Shown here: positions 58,330 to 64,000 of the stretch, in pieces
Position numbering within the stretch: position 1 is the stretch's first letter
Layout: the number at the start of each line of letters is the position of its first letter
Source of the DNA: Rhizomys pruinosus
Taxonomy: Eukaryota; Chordata; Mammalia; Rodentia; Spalacidae
DNA length: 64,000 nt
Assembly (NCBI GenBank): GCA_009823505.1
Contig: VZQC01013302.1
Coordinates: 1,839,933 to 1,903,932 of the forward strand
Reading direction: 5' to 3'
Translations under genes and position numbers: made by a program
Notes under the pieces: model-generated
Databases searched by the model: none
Seen by the model: the letters and a program-made list of their open reading frames with translations, nothing else
Told to the model about the DNA's origin: nothing

Positions 58330-58686
58330 TGGTGGTTTGAATGAGTGTCCCCCATAGGCTTTAAGTATTCAGACATTTTGTCTCCAGTTGGTGGCACTGT
58401 TTTTGGAGGTCTTAGAACGTGTGGCTGTGCTAGAGGAAGTATGTCACTGGGGGCAGGCTTAATGAGTTTAACAAGCCTTGTGGTCTCCAGTTGCTCTCTC
58501 CCTGCTTCCTGTGCTCATTGCGAGATGTGACCCTTGGCTTGCTGCTCCAGCTCCGGCCGCCATGCCTCCCACCACAATGGACTCTAGTTCCCTGGAACCA
58601 TCAATTGTAAGCTCAAATAAACTCTTCCTTTTATAAGTTCCTTGGTCATGGTGTTTTATCACAGCAACAGAAAAGTGACTAATACA
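58330..58686 (+). mobile_element. URR1-like rodent DNA transposon
   Basis: GGTGGTTTGAATGAGTGTCC, CCCATAGGCTTTAAGTATTC, TGTCACTGGGGGCAGG, CCTTGGTCATGGTGTTTTAT, GCAACAGAAAAGTGACTAAT. This matches the rodent URR1 (hAT-Charlie) non-autonomous repeat from memory. The TSD is not certain. Confidence 0.62.
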
Positions 58687-58732
58687 ATGAATAATGACCA
58701 CACATAATGGATTTGCTTAAGAATTTATGAGA

Positions 58733-58937
58733 TCATGGATCAGCCAGATAGTTGGGTAGGTAAAGGCTCTTGCTACTATGCCTGGTGACCTGAGTTTTTT
58801 CCTTGAGACTCACAGGGTGGAAGGACAGGAAGGAAATAACAAATTTCTGAACATTGTCCTCTAACCTTCACATGCACGTGGTGACAAGTGTGTACCCACA
58901 TGAGCACACACACAGACACATGCATACACACACTAAA

Positions 58938-58938
<1 letters not shown>
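58733..58938 (+). mobile_element. B3-like SINE
   Basis: Diverged B3 (TAGGTAAAGGCTCTTGCTAC ... GTCCTCTAACCTTCACATGC, CA-rich end). It ends in the CTA repeat. Confidence 0.72.

Positions 58939-58974
<36 letters not shown>
58939..58974. repeat. (CTA)n microsatellite
   Basis: About 12 CTA units forming the tail of the preceding SINE. Confidence 0.95.
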
Positions 58975-59189
58975 GCTAGAATTTATGAGATCAGGCTCTG
59001 CAGTCAAATCTGAGATTAGTAGATATAGGGCAGTTGAGCGAAGATCTGAGCTCCTGTGGTTTGAAAACCCAAGTCATCATAAATCAGTCATGGGATAAAT
59101 ACAGTCTTTACCTGTTTTGTTTGGACTGAACAGTGATTTGAATAAATTTTGAATTAGTTCTCAAACATGTAAAAAATGGAGAGGTTCTC

Positions 59190-59462
59190 ATCCACAATAG
59201 TTGCATACATGAACCCCCTGGTGTGATGCCCTGGTGAGTTGACCAGACTCTAGCGTTAGACCCACACCCAAGAGCAGCTGGGAAACATGGGTTAGGCTCA
59301 GTGGGCCTTAAGAAAAAGATAAATGATGGTAAAGGACATGATGTCAAGGGGAGCTAAGGTGGGAGTGACAGGGGGAGAGGCTCTGAATAGGATCGAAAGA
59401 TATTGTATGAATAAAAATCACAAAGTAAATAATAATAATAATAATAATAATGATGATGATAA
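59190..59462 (+). mobile_element. L1 3'UTR end with (AAT)n(GAT)n tail
   Basis: Sense L1 3' end (CTCAGTGGGCCTTAAG, AAAGATATTGTATGAATAAA, AATCACAAAGT), then AAT and GAT units at 59427-59462. Confidence 0.7.
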
Positions 59463-60740
59463 TGAAATGGAGTGGTTCTGCAGGAAAATCCAGATTCTGC
59501 TTTCTATTTGAGAAATCAGAAGTTCTGGCATCACTAGGTCTAAGTAATCTGAATTTCAGCTGCCCTCATCAATGTGTGCCTATTATTTTTTGTGACAGAG
59601 AGGAAGATGAATGATTTCTGATACTTATATCTTGTCAAAGGATAAAATGAGTGGGTAGCATATGGGAGAGAGAAAGAGAGCATATTTTTTTTTCTGAAAC
59701 TGAATATTATACTTGTGCTTAATATGTAAAATGTACTTCTGTCCAAAACTGGCAAGTTAAAATATCATTATGCAAGCAAATCACATTAAGAAATATGATT
59801 GATAAGTGGAAAACTTGTCTAATGAGAAACTTAATGATCTGAGAAAAGGATCCAGTTTTCAGAGAACTGGTCTTATTTTTGAAATTTAAAAAATAATCTG
59901 AGTAATATTTTCACAGACTACCATGAAACTCAGTTAAATATCACCTGCAGAATTTCTTTAGTATCAGAAATATGTTTGGTTTATTTTGAGACACTGTAGC
60001 CAACAATGTCCAGATCTCTCTATTTCCTAGGATATCTTTAAATCAATTAGTCCTTTTGCCTTGACTTCCTGAGTGTTAGGATCACATGCATGAGTCATTA
60101 TGTACTGCTGTAGAAACAATTACATGTCCTAACCGAAAAATAATAAATTTTAAAAATTTGATCTCAACCAGAAATATTTAGTTAGAATATCAAAGAAGCA
60201 GCTGAGAAGCTATTACATAAGTTGATGAAGGATTTACAGTGCCTGAGTCAGGCTCTATTGGAGCTGATGAAAGCTCTCGAGTGACAAATACCAGTAGGCT
60301 AGCTACATTTGTGTGTATTATAGATAAGCTATAAATGATATTGGAGAACTTGTGGGCCCAAAGCCCCTGAAAGACACAATATTAGAAAACAAGCCATCTG
60401 TATTAAGGAGTCGGAAAGAAGTACTTATGGAAGACTGGCAGGAAAAACTAGGGTGTGGCAATAGGGAGATAAATCTTGAATCTTTTGCTTGGTGTTAAAA
60501 TTGACCCACAATCTGTAAAAGGACTTGCACAGGTGGTCACAAATGATTGAATATACTCTTTAAGGCAAAAATATATCTTTGGTGAACTCATCTGACAAGG
60601 AAGTGGTGGCTTACATTCCACTGATGGAACTGGTTTCTACCAGTGACAGCCATGACTTATACTGTGCTCCGAAAATATGGACGTTTAGTCAACTCAAGAA
60701 AGCCCTCTTGATGTTCAAGGTTTACAAAAATGACTTGGCA
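59463..60740. other. Mostly unassigned stretch with a degraded B1
   Basis: Bases 59980-60108 are a weak reversed B1. The stretch 60190-60730 is not recognised. Its frames are closed and it could be a decayed pseudogene or L1 part. Confidence 0.4.
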
Positions 60741-60744
60741 TCAT

Positions 60745-60985
60745 TTTAAGAAAAATTAAGCCCAACCTTAGCCAAGGAGGTATTGGCAGGTGATCACTGT
60801 TGGGTGAGGGAGAGTTGGCTTTCTTTAAGGGAGTAATGTTAAATAAGCTGACCAGGCTCCAGTGGATGAATTCACACTGAGGAACATCTGGGTACACAAA
60901 CTTGACTCAATAGACCTTAACATATATGTCAGAATGCATGAAATCTGGTAGGGGGATTTAGCAGTGCACTTAGGGGATGTATTCT
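60745..60985 (+). mobile_element. L1 3'UTR fragment (tentative)
   Basis: The pattern GGTGATCACTGTTGGGTGAG ... GACCAGGCTCCAGTGGATGA ... CTTGACTCAATAG resembles a rodent L1 3'UTR. Confidence 0.5.
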
Positions 60986-61426
60986 AAATATGATTAAGAA
61001 TTATGACATGTACAAAAATTAAATTATATAGTGAGAAAAACCCAAGCTCTCCAGCTAATGTCATATGAACAGAGGGTCAAATAGAATTTTCTGAATTGTA
61101 GAAATATTTCGCTAAAAACTGAGTAGATCTAGATATTAGAATCTCTGTCCAGTAGTTTTCTTAATGACATGAACATTGTGCAAAGATTGTAGGCATGGAC
61201 AGATGTATTTATGAATGAATAAAACTAAATAAAAATTCCTCAGTGAGGAATTTAAGGCTTAATTTTCTACTCCATGTATCAAGGTAAAATACACAGCTAG
61301 ATGTGACCATGTGGGTGTGAAGGAAAAGGGTAAACTCAGTTCCAAACTGAAGGAGCAGTAAATTAGGAAAAATATTTAATGACTTCTGATATTCAGTATG
61401 TAAATCTAGTATGTAGTATTCTCCTC

Positions 61427-61535
61427 TCTGGTGTGGTGACGTATGTACACCTTCAATCCCAGTACATAGGAGGCAGGAGCAGGCAGATCTCTGTGAGTTC
61501 AAGGCCAGCCTGTCTCAAAAGAAAAGAAAATAAGA
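61427..61535 (+). mobile_element. B1 SINE with internal deletion
   Basis: Sense B1 that jumps from AAGGCCAGCCTG directly to TCTCAAAAG, missing about 40 central bases. Confidence 0.82.
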
Positions 61536-61539
61536 GTAT

Positions 61540-62420
61540 ACTGTCCTCTCTAACACATATTTAACTTATTATCTGAGTCATAATCTAGTAGAAATTAAAA
61601 TTTGTCAGATCTTTTGATATACATTTCTTGGTATGAAAATAACCATATTTTCCAGGAGTATCACAGGCAGGGTGCTAAGTCATGCATCAGGCTCTCCTGG
61701 AAGTTTAAAAAGTGATAAAGTATTTAAATCAATTAATTGTATTTATTTTGTGTGTATTGAACAATTGATTTTTCACCCCATTTCCTTACTATCTTATTAC
61801 TTTCCTGAAAAATGAATTCAATTTGAAACTCTTGACTCAGGGTTCTGCCTTAGCAAAAAACAGTCGGGCTTTGCCCTCTAAATGCCTTTAAAATAATGAC
61901 TAGAAGCTGATGCTGGCTGACTTCTCTGGATGGGTAAAGCACCATTACTGTATTTGTCATGACAGTGGCCATTGGCTGAGTTGTGACTATTTATTTCCCC
62001 ATTCATTTTTCCTTAGAATTGCTAAAATTGTTGGTGTTGTTTTAAATGGTGCATATTGTAAGTAATTTGAAGCAAGAAGACTCAAATGTAAATAAATCAT
62101 TTATTCCTACTAAGATAAACACATTTTAATTTTGCCTTTTAGAAAATTTATATGCAAACAACAACATTACAAATTATCATGATGGTATCTGTTACAGTAT
62201 AGTCAGTAATTATGGTTTTTCTCAATACAAGGTAAACTCCACTAAGCATCTGTGCTAAATTATTTATTCTGAACACTTGAGTATGTCTGGTACATAGTAC
62301 GTACTCACTGAGTATCTTTTGAGATATTATCTCAAGAATAGCTGAAACCTAATATGTGAGTAGTATATAGTAGTCAGGCTAGTTTGAGTTTTGTTGACCA
62401 CTCCCTTAAATCTTAGTGGT
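61540..62420. other. Unassigned AT-rich stretch
   Basis: No feature recognised up to the ERV-L LTR. Confidence 0.45.
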
Positions 62421-62893
62421 TGTGATGGTTAATCCTGGGTGTCAACTTGACTGGACTAAGGAACAAATAAGAGAAAAAGAATCTTCAGATTGGACCACCT
62501 CAACCTGGATGGCCCACCCCAAATGTGGGCGTTACCTTCTGGCAGCAGGCAGTATAAAAAGCCATGGCAGAGGGAGCTGGTCCCTTTTTCTCCTGCGGCT
62601 TGCCTCTCTCTCACTGGTGAGTTTGTCTTGCTGCTGTGATCAACCCTATGGATCCCAGCATGTACTGAGACTGGCAGATCTCCTGGAATCCACCGGGCCT
62701 TCAGCACCAGATTGGCACTACTGTGACATCCAGCCTTTCGGACTGAGCAGTTCTCTGGATTCTCAGCCTCTCCAGTGTGGCATGGCTACTGTTGGACTAC
62801 TTGAGCTCTGTCACGTGAGCAAATCAATAAATTGTATATCGCTATATATTCATCCTGTTGCTTCTGTTTCTTTAGAGAACCCTGACTAATACA
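62421..62893 (+). mobile_element. ERV-L type 5' LTR (MT2/MLT2-like)
   Basis: 473-bp LTR bounded by TGTGATGGTTAATC and CCTGACTAATACA (TG...CA). It has a TATAAAA box at 62553-62559 and an AATAAA at 62826-62831. It is followed six bases later by a primer binding site. The 157-codon frame across it is not a gene. ERV-L LTRs can act as promoters in the early embryo; activity here is not shown. Confidence 0.9.
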
Positions 62894-62898
62894 GATTT

Positions 62899-62913
62899 TG
62901 GTACCAGGAGTGG
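62899..62913 (+). promoter_or_regulatory. Primer binding site, tRNA-Leu
   Basis: TGGTACCAGGAGTGG is complementary to the 3' end of a vertebrate tRNA-Leu (UAA type, from memory), the primer that gives ERV-L its name. Confidence 0.85.
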
Positions 62914-62937
62914 TTCTAGAGAAACAGAATTGAAAGG

Positions 62938-64000
62938 ATGAATTTCTTTAGTGGGCTTGGTAGTTTCTGGAGCCAGCTCTCCAATCCAATGAAGCCTAGA
63001 ATTACTCAAGGCTCTCCTGGTGGCATGAAGAGGAATGATAATCCTTGGTGCAGACTATTTGATGTAATTATGAAGATAGATCCATTTGACTTACCTAACT
63101 CGCCTCTTGTGAGGAGCAAGGAATTTAGTGACTCTCTATATAAAACGTTTGAGAAATTGTGGAAAAATAAGGAAAATAATGATGTTGCCTGGTTGCTCCT
63201 AGCATCTCTGGATAAAGGGATAGAGGAAAATAAGGAGCTCAGTGATAAAAACGACCAGCTCCAGATTTGAAAGAACAGTTTAAAGGTTTCCAAGTGTGCT
63301 CTGGAAGAGAATCTTCTCTCCAGCAGCCAAAGAGCTAAAGCTGCAGAAAATCAAGCTGGAGCCCTTATTATGCAAATTTAATTCCCAGCCACTAAGAGTG
63401 TCAGCAGTTAAAGTGAGAGCACTGGTGGGGAAAGGGTGGAACCCTGAAACTTGGGATGGAGATGTGTGGGAGAACCACGATGATGAGGAATTTGAACCCT
63501 CGGATTCTGAGGGATTTTCTTTATCTGAGGAATTAATCTCCCCACACTCAGCAGAGAATCCACACCCTGCAGATCCCTCCTCCCCACCCTTGCCTGAGGA
63601 AACTAATCTCCTCCTCCCAGTGGGAGCTAATGTCCCTCAGGGCCCAACAATTGTTGCCTCTAGACCTATAACCAGATTGAAGTCTAAGCAAGCCCCTAAA
63701 GGTGAGATAGAAAGTGTGGTCCACGAGGAGTGTGCTACACCACTAAAGAAATTAATGAGTTTGCAGATTCATTCCAGCAGAAGCCTAGAGAATATGTGTG
63801 GGAATGGATTTTAAGGCTGTGGGATAATGGTAGAAGGAATATAAAATTGGATTAGACTGAGTTTATCGATATGAGCCCACTGAGTAGAGATTCTAGGTTT
63901 AACATGGAAGCTTGAGCAGTTAAAAAAGGTGTTAAAAGTTTATTTGAATGGTTGGCTGATGTATTTATTAAAACATGGTCTACTAACAGCGAGTTAGAGA
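62938..64000 (+). pseudogene. gag: ERV-L gag region, broken, running off the window
   Basis: An old endogenous retrovirus copy, so only its state is described. An open frame of 110 codons starts at 62938 and stops at 63268-63270. Gag-like coding continues in that frame for about 35 more codons. It then moves to another frame (within the open frame 63296-63814, 172 codons, rich in acidic and Pro/Ser residues). A further frame change is likely near 63750. With at least one stop and frame changes, this gag is not functional. Pol and the 3' LTR, if present, lie beyond the right edge. Confidence 0.8.

Larger units (their letters stand above)
62421..64000 (+). mobile_element. ERV-L provirus, 5' part
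   Basis: LTR, tRNA-Leu primer site and gag in canonical order mark this as a provirus rather than a solo LTR. It is cut by the window edge. Confidence 0.85.

Noticed and set aside
62416..62889. 157-codon plus-strand frame
   Set aside because: It covers the ERV-L LTR, which is non-coding.

Overview
The window is mammalian nuclear DNA from a mouse-related (muroid-like) rodent. The evidence is dense B1 and B2/B3 SINEs, ID/B4-type composite SINEs, rodent-type L1 3' ends and an ERV-L provirus start. Its B2 sequences are not typical of laboratory mouse or rat, so I do not name a species. There are no operons, ribosome binding sites or CRISPR arrays. Almost all of the many short open frames are chance frames inside repeats.

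Region 1 (1-19.5 kb) is the 5' half of the calbindin-D28k gene CALB1 on the minus strand. Exons 1-5 can be placed to the base (19118-19196, 18544-18620, 14440-14514, 3838-3921, 3663-3719). All have consensus splice sites and join in frame to encode residues 1-124, including EF-hand 1, the degenerate EF-hand 2 and the complete EF-hand 3 loop. A TATA-like box lies at 19371-19377 in a GC-rich promoter. Intron 5 runs off the left edge, so the second half of the gene lies outside the window.

Region 2 (19.5-35.8 kb) is intergenic DNA upstream of CALB1. It holds nested repeats. One 5'-truncated L1 (23762-24901) contains a B1, another L1 (25628-26761) sits inside a B3, and a B1 sits inside a B2. Target-site duplications (TSDs) give the order of events.

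Region 3 (35.8-39.0 kb) holds an intact-ORF retrocopy of PPP6C, the protein phosphatase 6 catalytic subunit. It has 305 codons, no introns, a full-length 3'UTR, an A-rich tail and a 17-bp TSD. A young B2 later inserted in its 3'UTR. All expected metal-binding residues are present, but several normally invariant residues have changed.

Region 4 (39-62.4 kb) is repeat-rich intergenic DNA. It includes a probable 5'-inverted (twin-primed) L1 with a 15-bp TSD whose internal junction falls in a 658-bp assembly gap, a minisatellite grown from an L1 3'UTR, and a URR1-like DNA transposon.

Region 5 (62.4-64 kb) is the start of an ERV-L provirus: a 473-bp 5' LTR, a tRNA-Leu primer binding site and a gag region broken by a stop and frame changes. 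It continues off the right edge.
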